Positions 1 through 7,320 of a stretch of DNA of 64,000 nt are shown here, one piece after another. Under the pieces are notes generated by a model that saw only the letters and a list, made by a program, of their open reading frames with translations, had not been told where the DNA came from and did no database searches. The position numbers and the translations under genes were made by a program. Source of the DNA: Euzebya tangerina (GTDB lineage: Bacteria > Actinomycetota > Nitriliruptoria > Euzebyales > Euzebyaceae); NCBI RefSeq assembly GCF_003074135.1, contig NZ_PPDK01000001.1, positions 1,426,001-1,490,000 of the forward strand. The letters are read 5' to 3'. Each line of letters starts with the position of its first letter. Positions within the stretch are counted from its first letter, which is position 1.

Positions 1-681
1 TACCCGCCGCCGGCCGGGCTCGCCGTGGATCCCGATGCCGATCTCCATCTCGTCCTCGGGGAGATCGAAGGTCGGCTCGCCTGCTGCGGGGACGACGCAC
101 GAGGTCAGGGCCATCCCCATGGACCGGCCCGCCGCGTTGACACGCCGTGCCAGGTCGGCAACCGACTGGAGGTCCTGTCCCTCCTCTGCCGCGGCGCCGA
201 CGATCTTCTCGAGCAGGACGGTCACCCCCACCCCGCGACGACCCGCGGTGTAGAGGCTGTCCTGGACGGCGACGTCGTCATCGGTCACCACCGCCACGAC
301 CTCGATGTCCCCGTCCGCGGCCGCGAGTTCGGCGGCCATCTCGAAGTTCATGACGTCGCCGGTGTAGTTCTTGACGATGTGGAGCACGCCGGCGCCGCCG
401 TCGACCAGCTTGGTGGCGGCGACCATCTGGTCCGGCGTCGGGGAGGTGAAGACCTCTCCGGCGCAGGCGGCGTCGAGCATGCCCGGTCCGACGAAGCCGC
501 CGTGGAGCGGCTCGTGGCCGGAGCCGCCGCCGGAGACCAGTCCCACCTTCCCCTCACGGGGTGCGTCGGCTCGGTGGATCACCTTGTGCTCGTGATCGAC
601 GGCCAGATCGGGATGCGCGGCCTCCACACCCTTGAGGGCGTCGGCTACGACCTGCTCGGGGTCGTTGATGAGCTTCTTCAT
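1..681 (-). CDS. dhaK: Dihydroxyacetone kinase subunit DhaK (3' end outside window)
   Basis: The gene runs off the left edge; the 227 visible codons are the N-terminal part. DhaK binds dihydroxyacetone and, with DhaL and a phosphoryl donor, makes dihydroxyacetone phosphate in the cytosol. The visible product begins [12 protein letters not shown] and carries the [15 protein letters not shown] motif (about residues 51-65) containing the substrate-contacting His, then [13 protein letters not shown] (about 104-116), both typical of DhaK. The His that forms the hemiaminal bond lies beyond the edge. The ATG overlaps the TGA of the upstream aquaporin gene (ATGA), so the two are translationally coupled and glycerol or dihydroxyacetone uptake and phosphorylation are probably co-expressed. 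DhaL is expected just outside the window but cannot be seen. Confidence 0.93.
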   Translation of the reverse strand, partial: MKKLINDPEQVVADALKGVEAAHPDLAVDHEHKVIHRADAPREGKVGLVSGGGSGHEPLHGGFVGPGMLDAACAGEVFTSPTPDQMVAATKLVDGGAGVLHIVKNYTGDVMNFEMAAELAAADGDIEVVAVVTDDDVAVQDSLYTAGRRGVGVTVLLEKIVGAAAEEGQDLQSVADLARRVNAAGRSMGMALTSCVVPAAGEPTFDLPEDEMEIGIGIHGEPGRRRV

Positions 682-1430
682 GCTGCCTGCTCCTTCGCGT
701 CGGTCATGGCCTCGGAGGCGGTGTCGGCGGATGTGGTCGAGATCGCCACGTAGATGATTCCAGCCATGACGCCGGCCAAGCACTCGGCCGCCACGTAGAC
801 GGGCCACTGCTCCCACATCACCCCATCACCGAAGAGGCTCTGGATGATCATCGGGCCGGTGGTCCGTGCCGGGTTGATCGCGGCACCGGTGGCCGGCGCC
901 ACCGGGATGATGGCCGCGAACACGACCAACCCGATCGCGAGGCCTGCGAACCCAGCAGGTGCCTTGGCGTGGATGGCGCCGAACACGACCAGGACGAGGA
1001 TGAAGGTGCCGACGAACTCCGCGGTGAAGGCCTGGATGGCGGGGATGTCGCCATAGCTGGCGACGCCGAGGCCGAGATCGACCGCCTCCATCCCCAGCAC
1101 GCCGATGATGGCCAACGAGCCGATGACCGCGCCCAGCACCTGTGCGCCGAGGTAGCTGGGGACACTCCGCCACGGGAACTTGCCCGTGATCGCCAGGCCC
1201 AGGGTGACGGCCGGGTTGATGTGGTTGCCGGAGATGTGCCCGAAGGCGTACACGGTGGCGACCACGATGGTGCCGAACGCCAAGGAGATCATGCCGAGCT
1301 CGGACATCGTGAAGGCCGCGTCACCCCCCACGATCAGGGTTGCCGGCACCGATCCGACCCCCACGAAGACCAGGAAGGCGGTGCCCAACACCTCCGCTGT
1401 CAGCTTCTGCCACAGTCGGTACTCGTCCAT
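678..1430 (-). CDS. MIP family channel (aquaporin / glycerol facilitator)
   Basis: A 250-residue six-helix inner-membrane channel with both NPA boxes, HINPAVTLG and [11 protein letters not shown], so a member of the major intrinsic protein family. Linkage to dhaK and an IclR regulator suggests passage of glycerol or dihydroxyacetone. One point against a classical GlpF: the residue after the second NPAR is Thr, whereas glycerol facilitators usually have Asp there and water channels do not. The start is set at 1430 (MDEYRLW) because AGAAAGGAG lies 8 nt upstream; the longer in-frame ATG at 1466 has no ribosome binding site and would put the candidate operator at 1459-1473 across its start codon. 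The stop overlaps the dhaK start. Confidence 0.92.
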   Translation of the reverse strand: MDEYRLWQKLTAEVLGTAFLVFVGVGSVPATLIVGGDAAFTMSELGMISLAFGTIVVATVYAFGHISGNHINPAVTLGLAITGKFPWRSVPSYLGAQVLGAVIGSLAIIGVLGMEAVDLGLGVASYGDIPAIQAFTAEFVGTFILVLVVFGAIHAKAPAGFAGLAIGLVVFAAIIPVAPATGAAINPARTTGPMIIQSLFGDGVMWEQWPVYVAAECLAGVMAGIIYVAISTTSADTASEAMTDAKEQAA

Positions 1431-1458
1431 TGCTTCGACTCCTTCTTTCTGAACAACT

Positions 1459-1473
1459 TTCGACATTATCGAA
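1459..1473. promoter_or_regulatory. Candidate IclR-type operator between channel gene and regulator
   Basis: A perfect inverted repeat TTCGA-CATTA-TCGAA sits in the 126-bp divergent region between the channel gene (start 1430) and the IclR gene (start 1557). Its A/T content stands out from the surrounding GC-rich DNA. IclR proteins commonly bind short dyads of this size between divergent genes and often repress themselves. The link to this regulator is inferred from position and symmetry only. Confidence 0.5.
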
Positions 1474-1556
1474 TGGCAATCGTGAATCTAGGATGTCATG
1501 CTGTGGTTCGTCAAGAGGAAACTTGGCTTGGCGTCCCGACCCGGCAGGAGCGCGCA

Positions 1557-2354
1557 GTGATCCAGTCCATCGACCGCGCGGCGCAGGTGCTGCAGTCCCT
1601 GGCCGGTGCGCGTCGGCTGGGCATCACCGAGATCGGTGAGCGGTTGAATCTGCCGCCATCCACCGTGCACGGGATCGTCAAGTCACTGGCGATGCACGGG
1701 TTGGTGGCCAAGGAGCCGGGGGGATCGTGGTACATGCTGGGCCCGGCCCTGCTGCGACTGTCGAACGTGTTCCTGGACACCCACGAGGTCCGGCTCCGAT
1801 CGCTCCGCTGGGTCGATGAGTTGTCACGCCGTACCGGTCATGCCATCCGGGTCGGGGTCGAGTTGTTCGACGATGTGATGGTGGTCCACCACGCGACACG
1901 CTCCGACGGCAGCCAGCAGATGGCCGAGACGGGGATCTCGATTCCGGCCCACGCCTGCGCCATGGGCAAGGTGCTGATGGCCTATGACGTGGCGCGGGTC
2001 GAGGCGGACCCTGCGGACCCTGGGCGGGAGGCCGAACCCCTTCGGCGCTTGACCAACACCACGGTCACCGACCCGGGCGAGCTGCGCGCCGAGCTGGACA
2101 AGGTGCAGCAGACGGGCCTGGCCTTCGAGCGTGAGGAGTCCGTCATCGGCGACTCCGGCATGGCGGTCCCGCTGGTCGATCGCCGCGACCAGGTCGTGGC
2201 GGCGCTGGCCGTCGTGATCCCGGAGAGCCAGTGGCCTGATCGGCCCCAGCTCGACGAGGTGATCGATGACCTCCGCGAGGCGGCGCGGGGCATCTCCCGC
2301 GAGTTGGGCGCCAGTCGGTGGCCACCGCCCGTGGACGACGGTGCGTCAGGGTGA
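1557..2354 (+). CDS. IclR family transcriptional regulator (GylR-like by context)
   Basis: A 265-residue protein with an N-terminal winged helix (VIQSIDRAAQVLQSLAG, then a helix-turn-helix ITEIGERLNLPPSTVHGIVK) and a C-terminal IclR effector domain (GVELFDDVMVVHHA through PLVDRRDQVVAALAVV). The GTG start at 1557 has AGGAG at 1546-1550, 6 nt away; in-frame sequence upstream lacks family similarity. It is divergent from the channel-dhaK operon. Streptomyces GylR, an IclR protein, controls glycerol catabolic genes from the same position, so a role as local repressor responding to a glycerol or triose metabolite is a reasonable inference. Confidence 0.9.
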   Translation: MIQSIDRAAQVLQSLAGARRLGITEIGERLNLPPSTVHGIVKSLAMHGLVAKEPGGSWYMLGPALLRLSNVFLDTHEVRLRSLRWVDELSRRTGHAIRVGVELFDDVMVVHHATRSDGSQQMAETGISIPAHACAMGKVLMAYDVARVEADPADPGREAEPLRRLTNTTVTDPGELRAELDKVQQTGLAFEREESVIGDSGMAVPLVDRRDQVVAALAVVIPESQWPDRPQLDEVIDDLREAARGISRELGASRWPPPVDDGASG

Positions 2355-2375
2355 GTGCGCAGCTCGATCTGGGCG

Positions 2376-3659
2376 TCACAGACCCCCGAGTTGAAGGTAG
2401 ATGCCACCCAACAGCAGGAGCGCAACGACGGCCCGGGCGAAGAAGGTGGCCGGCCCCAGCTGGCGGACGTCGGTGACCACCCGGGCGGCGCGACGCTGGA
2501 TCACGACGACGGCACCGAGGTGCCCGAGCGCGAACGGGATCGACTGGATGGCCGCCAGCAGATCGAGTGGGATCGGTTCGGGGTCGACCCGCTCCCCGGC
2601 CAGGCCGAGGTAGTTCGCGCCGGTGGCCAGCGGATCGGACAACCAGATGAACAGTCCTTGGCCGTCGATCAGCAGGATCGAGAGGTAGTGGGCCACGACC
2701 CACCCGCCGGCCACAGCGACGAAGGCAGGCCCGACGCTGACCCTGCTGCTGGTCCCCACGATCAGCCCGTAGAGGGCGGCGATGGTGACGATGAGCAGCA
2801 TCAGGCCGAGCGAGGTGGCGAACCCGCCGACGATCGCCAGCTCGTGCCACCACTCGGTCTCGAGCACCAGGTCGGTGAGGGACCAGCCGATCAGCACGGC
2901 GCAGACCAGCCGCACTCGGGTGGTGTCCGCCAGCGCCGTCAGTCGGGACACCGGACCCCCGTCGCGGGGCCGCAGCAGCCCCATCGTGGTGGAGAGGACC
3001 GTGAGGCTCTCGGTGCGGGTCAGCCAGATCGGTCCGAATCGGGAGGTCCCTGCGACGTGGACCACCACGTAGGCGATCAGGATCAGCTGGAAGACGAAGA
3101 CGGAGGCGTTGACCAGCAGTTGGATCCCGGCCCAGGCGACGAGGAGGGCGACGGCCGCTCCGTCGGCGACTCGCTCGGACAGCGCCGGCCGCGCCACGTC
3201 GTCGTCCACCGCCAGCGCCAGGTCCGCCCCGCGACCGAGCAGCCGCATCGGGTCCGCCCGGTGCCACCACGGTCCGACCACGATGCTGGTGATCGCGACG
3301 AACCCCCAGAGCAGGGTCATCGCGACCAGGTCGGTCAGGTTCTCGGCCGGGTCCGCCGAGCCGAACGTGGTGAGGACCGCGAGCAGGATGAGCCCGGCCA
3401 GGCCCAGCACCTGCCCCACGGTTCCCGCTTCCGTGCGCAGGACGGGGCGGGAGGCCGGGTCGGTGGTGCTGGCGGCGGGTGTCGAGGCCCGGGCGGCCGA
3501 GCCCTCGGCGCCGAGGGATGCGGTCACTCGCCGGGTGCTGGCCGCGCTGGCAGCCAGGAACAGCCCCGTCAACACCGTCAGGACGACGGTGAGGGGCACC
3601 GCGCCGATGCTCTGCGGCAGGGCATGGGCGAGTGTCACCGACGGGTTGGGTGTCGGCAT
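2376..3659 (-). CDS. Multi-pass membrane protein of unknown function
   Basis: A 427-residue protein with about ten hydrophobic segments and no enzyme motif I can identify. The central segment GPWWHRADPMRLL followed later by RTESLTVLSTTMGLLRP is reminiscent of an actinobacterial membrane family often labelled fenitrothion hydrolase in databases, a label that rests on weak evidence; I would call it an uncharacterised integral membrane protein. A short Ala/Ser/Thr-rich loop (about residues 45-70) follows the first helix. Its ATG lies one base after the stop of the DUF389 gene upstream (TGA-C-ATG), so it is the second gene of a tightly coupled pair. It converges with the IclR gene. Confidence 0.85.
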   Translation of the reverse strand: MPTPNPSVTLAHALPQSIGAVPLTVVLTVLTGLFLAASAASTRRVTASLGAEGSAARASTPAASTTDPASRPVLRTEAGTVGQVLGLAGLILLAVLTTFGSADPAENLTDLVAMTLLWGFVAITSIVVGPWWHRADPMRLLGRGADLALAVDDDVARPALSERVADGAAVALLVAWAGIQLLVNASVFVFQLILIAYVVVHVAGTSRFGPIWLTRTESLTVLSTTMGLLRPRDGGPVSRLTALADTTRVRLVCAVLIGWSLTDLVLETEWWHELAIVGGFATSLGLMLLIVTIAALYGLIVGTSSRVSVGPAFVAVAGGWVVAHYLSILLIDGQGLFIWLSDPLATGANYLGLAGERVDPEPIPLDLLAAIQSIPFALGHLGAVVVIQRRAARVVTDVRQLGPATFFARAVVALLLLGGIYLQLGGL

Positions 3660-3660
3660 G

Positions 3661-5460
3661 TCACTCCCCGTCGGGCGTCACGACCGGCAGCACGATCAGC
3701 CGGAGGTCGACCGGTGACCCGATCGCCTCGGCGACGGCCCCTTCGATCACGGTCGCATCCGCAGGCGTCGGGTCGCTGTCGGCTGTCACCGTGGCGGTCA
3801 CCTCGACGGGAGAGATCCCGCTGGTCTCCACCTGCTGGACGCTGATGCCCGGGATGGTCTCCTCGATGGAGCTGATGATGCGACGGCGGTCGAAGCCCGT
3901 CTGGTCGGCGTTGAGGACGACGATGGCGACCAGCAGCCCGGCGACGGCCGCGATCATGCCGACCGCCCAGCCGCTGCGCGACTCCACCCGTCGGTGGCGC
4001 TGGATCCGCAGCCCCAGCCAGGCGAACACCAGGCAGCTGACAGCTGCGATGCAGACGATGTTGGTGGTGAACAGCAGCAGGGCACCCAGGGCCAGCTGCG
4101 CCTGGCCGATCCCGGCGGCCAGGCCGACGACGCACAGCGGCGGGACGAGGGCTGCGGCGATGGCAACCCCCGCCAAGGCGGCCGGGATGTCTCGGCGGGC
4201 GGTGGCGTACCCACCGGCGATGCCCGATGCCAGGGCGATGCCGGCATCGAGCAGGGTCGGGGCACTGCGTGACGTCATCTCGGAGGTGGGGGCATCCGGC
4301 TGGATGAGCAGACCGAGCACGAAGGAGGCAACCAGGATCATGCCGGTGCCGTTGAGGACGGTGGCCAGACTCTGACGGGCGATGCCGACCCGCCCAGCCG
4401 TCACACCGACGCCGAGGGCGACGAGCGGCGTCATCAGCGGGGCGACCAGCATGGCGCCGATGATCACGGCGGTGGAGTTGAGGAGCAGGCCGAGTGAGGC
4501 GATCAGCGCGGACACCAGCGAGAGCACCAGGTAGTCGGGTGAGGTCTTGGCCAGACGCTCGGCCTGCCACACCAGCTCATCCTGCTCGGGTTCGGTCAGG
4601 CGCGGTCGGATCCGACGGAATCGGCCATCGAAGACCCCGCGGTCGCGCGCGTGCGGTGCGTTGATCAGCAGCGGTCCGTCGAAGCCGTCGAGAACGGTCC
4701 TGATCGTCTCCTCGTGGACCTGGCCCTTGGTGCGGGCGCTGCCCAGGACCAGCAGCTCGGTGTCGGCTGCTTGCCGGAGCAGGGCCTGCGCCGGTTGATT
4801 GCCGTGCACCAGCCGACGGTCGCAGTCGTCGCCTCCGGGCAGACCGTCGAGTTGTTGCCCGAGGCGGACGCTGGCCTGGGCGATGGTGTGCTCGTAGTCG
4901 ACCACGGTCACGGCCCGCGTCTCCACGCCCAGTGCGCCCGCCACCAGCAGCGCGAGGTGAGCGGTGCGGCGGTCCCGATCATGGGGGCTGACGGCCGCGA
5001 CCACGCGCTTGGACTTGCGCAGGGGCGTGGTCTGACCGGTGCGGTAGAGCAGGACGTCGCACGGTGCGGCATCCAGGATGCTGGTGGTGATCTCTCCGAG
5101 CCCCGTCTCGTCGGTCACGCGGCCGATGCCGAGGACCACGGCGTCCGCCCCCTCCTCCGCCACGGTGTCGAGGACACCACGGGTGACGGTGGCGGCACGC
5201 GCGACCACGAGGTCGACCTCGACGTCCGGGCGCATGTTGGAGGCGGCAGCGCAGGCCTTCTCCAACCGCTCCATCCGCTCGTGTTCGGCATCCCGGCCCT
5301 TGTCCTCCAGCAGGATCGACAGACCGAGGACACGACCCCTCTCGCGGGTGACGGCGGCGGCCAGGCGCAGCAGACCGGGTGCGGTGTCCGGGTTCGCCAG
5401 GGGGACGACGACGGTCGCCGGCACGGGCACGTCTGCTGGCGTCCGCTCCATCGGGTTCAT
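3661..5460 (-). CDS. Two universal-stress-like domains fused to a DUF389 membrane domain
   Basis: About 599 residues. The N-terminal half holds two tandem Usp-like alpha/beta domains; each ends near a conserved VVLGIG or LLVLGSA stretch typical of UspA folds. The C-terminal half (from about residue 290) is a DUF389 domain: helix motif SLVSALIASLGLLLNSTAVI, IIGAMLVAPLMTPLVALG, GIAGGYATARRD and ALVPPLCVVG, with at least six membrane segments, then a soluble tail. DUF389 proteins have no established activity; a stress-sensing membrane protein is a guess from the Usp fusion. Neither possible start (ATG 5460, GTG 5508, same frame) has a clear ribosome binding site; the ATG is preferred. The downstream membrane gene is coupled to it. 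Confidence 0.88.
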   Translation of the reverse strand: MNPMERTPADVPVPATVVVPLANPDTAPGLLRLAAAVTRERGRVLGLSILLEDKGRDAEHERMERLEKACAAASNMRPDVEVDLVVARAATVTRGVLDTVAEEGADAVVLGIGRVTDETGLGEITTSILDAAPCDVLLYRTGQTTPLRKSKRVVAAVSPHDRDRRTAHLALLVAGALGVETRAVTVVDYEHTIAQASVRLGQQLDGLPGGDDCDRRLVHGNQPAQALLRQAADTELLVLGSARTKGQVHEETIRTVLDGFDGPLLINAPHARDRGVFDGRFRRIRPRLTEPEQDELVWQAERLAKTSPDYLVLSLVSALIASLGLLLNSTAVIIGAMLVAPLMTPLVALGVGVTAGRVGIARQSLATVLNGTGMILVASFVLGLLIQPDAPTSEMTSRSAPTLLDAGIALASGIAGGYATARRDIPAALAGVAIAAALVPPLCVVGLAAGIGQAQLALGALLLFTTNIVCIAAVSCLVFAWLGLRIQRHRRVESRSGWAVGMIAAVAGLLVAIVVLNADQTGFDRRRIISSIEETIPGISVQQVETSGISPVEVTATVTADSDPTPADATVIEGAVAEAIGSPVDLRLIVLPVVTPDGE

Positions 5461-5555
5461 GCTACGTGGGTTGGGGGGTTGGGCCGTTGTGGGTGCCCGG
5501 TTGGTCACGATCGGGGCCTGACCCGCACATTCGTGGGTTTCGGCACGATCGTGCC

Positions 5556-6146
5556 CTACTCCGGCAGCCCATCGATCCAGCAGGTCGCCCAGAGCCCGAC
5601 CTGGCTGCTGCGCGCCCGCTCGAAGGCGTCGGCCAGGTCGGCGGCGTACGGCGGGTTCTCGACGGCGAAGGCGTCCAGGAACCGGTCGTCGGCCAGACCC
5701 CGCTCCGCCAGGATCACGCCGAGGTCACCACTGGGGGTGAGGATCTGACTGACCGCGCGCTCGAACCGGTCGCGCGTGTAGGTCTCCGCGCGGAAGCCCT
5801 CGGCCAGGAGGGCGTTGGTGGCCGCTGCGGCCTCGACCCCGCCGCACTCGTCGGCCTCCGGCGTGTTGATCATCCCGACGCGGTACTCGACGTCGTCCGA
5901 GCCGACGAACGAGTCGCCGTCGATCCGGCGCTGCACCACGAGCGGGAACGTGGTGTCGAGCTCCGGTGGTGCGGGGGTCTCGGCCTGTGGCACGGGCTCG
6001 GGCCGGGGAATCGTCGGCGGTGGCGAGACCGAGTCGGTGCGGCCCACGGTCGGGTCGTCCGATGGTCCTCCGAAGAGGGTGCAGCCGCCGAGCAGCAGCA
6101 CTGCGCAGAACAGCGCTGCGGTCCGCACACGTGTCGTCGTCCTCAT
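5556..6146 (-). CDS. Secreted lipoprotein with SNase-like (thermonuclease) domain
   Basis: A 196-residue protein. It begins with a lipoprotein signal (VRTAALFCAVLLLGGC) whose Cys should be lipidated, followed by a Pro/Ser/Thr-rich linker and then a staphylococcal-nuclease-homologous fold. Candidate catalytic residues are all present: RIDGDSF (metal Asp region), YRVGMINTPEADECGG (Arg and the general-base Glu of the TPE motif) and RDRFERAV (second Arg). It would act outside the membrane, perhaps cleaving nucleic acid for nutrients. The ATG at 6146 is the only start that keeps the signal peptide intact; reading further upstream gives a long unrelated N-terminus that is the shadow of the divergent gene. 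Confidence 0.85.
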   Translation of the reverse strand: MRTTTRVRTAALFCAVLLLGGCTLFGGPSDDPTVGRTDSVSPPPTIPRPEPVPQAETPAPPELDTTFPLVVQRRIDGDSFVGSDDVEYRVGMINTPEADECGGVEAAAATNALLAEGFRAETYTRDRFERAVSQILTPSGDLGVILAERGLADDRFLDAFAVENPPYAADLADAFERARSSQVGLWATCWIDGLPE

Positions 6147-6215
6147 TGCACTGCCGCCGTCATCCCGCCGCCCAAGTCTGCCCCGAAGCGGGCCCTGTGG
6201 GGCTATCGTGCCGCC

Positions 6216-7280
6216 ATGGCTCCTGGACGCATGGCTTCTGGACACACGGCTGCTGGACGTGACCTGACCGCCGACCCGATCCGCTGGGGGGTGATCGGAC
6301 CCGGCAACATCGCCGACGGGGTGATCGGCGACCTCGCCCTGCTGGAGGAGGGGACATTGCACGCGGCCGCCTCCCGCAGCCTGGACCGGGCGAAGGACTT
6401 CGCAGCCCGGCATGGCGCGCAGGTGGCCTACGGGTCCTACGCCGACCTGTTGGCCGACGACGACGTCGAGGTCGTGTACATCGCGACGCCGCACCGGCAG
6501 CACCACGGGATCGCGCTGGCGGCCATCGAGGCGGGCAAGCACCTGCTGGTCGAGAAGGCCTTCACCTGCACCCTCGCTGGCACCATCGAAGTGGCGGAAG
6601 CCGCCCGGGAGCGTGGTGTCTTCGTGATGGAGGCCATGTGGACCCGGTTCCAACCCGCCGTGGTCCGGCTGCGGGAACTGATCGCCGACGGCGCCATCGG
6701 CGAGGTCCGCAACGTGCAGGCCGATCTTGGCCTGCAGGTCGACTTCGACCCCACCCACCGGCTGTGGGATCCCGCCCAGGGCGGCGGGACGCTCCTCGAC
6801 CTCGGCGTCTACCCCGTGGCGTGGGTGCAGATGATCCTGGGTGGCCGCCCGGCACGACTGGAGACCTCCGGCACGCTGGGGCCGAACGACCTGGACGCCG
6901 AGGCCACGCTCCTGTGGGAGGCGCCGGACGGCCGGCAGGGGACCGCCACCACCTCGCTGCTCTCACCGCTGCCCGGCCGTGCGGCGATCTTCGGGACCCT
7001 CGGCTGGCTCGAGGTGCCGCCGCGCTTCCACCACCCCGACCGCATCCTGCTGCACCGGGCGACCGAGGGGTGGTCGACGGATGAGACGGAGGAGATCGTC
7101 CTGCCCGCGACCGGGACGGGGTACAGCCACGAGTTGGACGAGGTGCACCGCTGCCTGGCCGAAGGCCGAACCCAGAGCCCGGTCATGCCGCTACAGGACA
7201 CCGTCGCGGTCATGGGGGTGCTGGAGCAGGCGCTGCACTCGCTCGGCGTGTACCACGACGAGGACCCCTCGCCCATCTGA
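6216..7280 (+). CDS. Gfo/Idh/MocA family NAD(P)-dependent oxidoreductase
   Basis: A 354-residue cytosolic dehydrogenase. Rossmann motif WGVIGPGNIADGV (about residues 24-36), the family EK pair in LLVEKAFTC, and the substrate-domain signatures EAMWTRFQPAV and GGGTLLDLGVYPV, which resemble the dihydrodiol-dehydrogenase branch (NADP-dependent diol or sugar oxidation). The substrate is not predictable. The ATG at 6216 has no ribosome binding site; instead TATCGT (6204-6209) lies 6 nt upstream, the pattern of a leaderless transcript. A second in-frame ATG follows at 6231. It is divergent from the SNase-like gene and converges on the RND pump gene. Confidence 0.92.
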   Translation: MAPGRMASGHTAAGRDLTADPIRWGVIGPGNIADGVIGDLALLEEGTLHAAASRSLDRAKDFAARHGAQVAYGSYADLLADDDVEVVYIATPHRQHHGIALAAIEAGKHLLVEKAFTCTLAGTIEVAEAARERGVFVMEAMWTRFQPAVVRLRELIADGAIGEVRNVQADLGLQVDFDPTHRLWDPAQGGGTLLDLGVYPVAWVQMILGGRPARLETSGTLGPNDLDAEATLLWEAPDGRQGTATTSLLSPLPGRAAIFGTLGWLEVPPRFHHPDRILLHRATEGWSTDETEEIVLPATGTGYSHELDEVHRCLAEGRTQSPVMPLQDTVAVMGVLEQALHSLGVYHDEDPSPI

Positions 7281-7291
7281 GCGGCCCGTAC

Positions 7292-7306
7292 CCCCAGTTT
7301 CTGGGG
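7292..7306. terminator. Candidate bidirectional terminator hairpin
   Basis: CCCCAG-TTT-CTGGGG forms a 6-bp stem with a 3-nt loop in the 40-bp gap between the convergent oxidoreductase and RND genes. No T-tract follows on either strand, as is common for actinobacterial terminators. Confidence 0.5.
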
Positions 7307-7320
7307 ATCAGCCCCGCCGA

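Noticed and set aside
2376-3659. Fenitrothion hydrolase enzyme
   Set aside because: Only a loose resemblance to a family that carries that database label; no hydrolase motif is visible.
2355-3845. 496-codon open frame antisense to the membrane protein genes
   Set aside because: Composition (Gly, Arg, Gln, Asp-rich, no hydrophobic core) and position mark it as a GC-rich shadow of real minus-strand genes.
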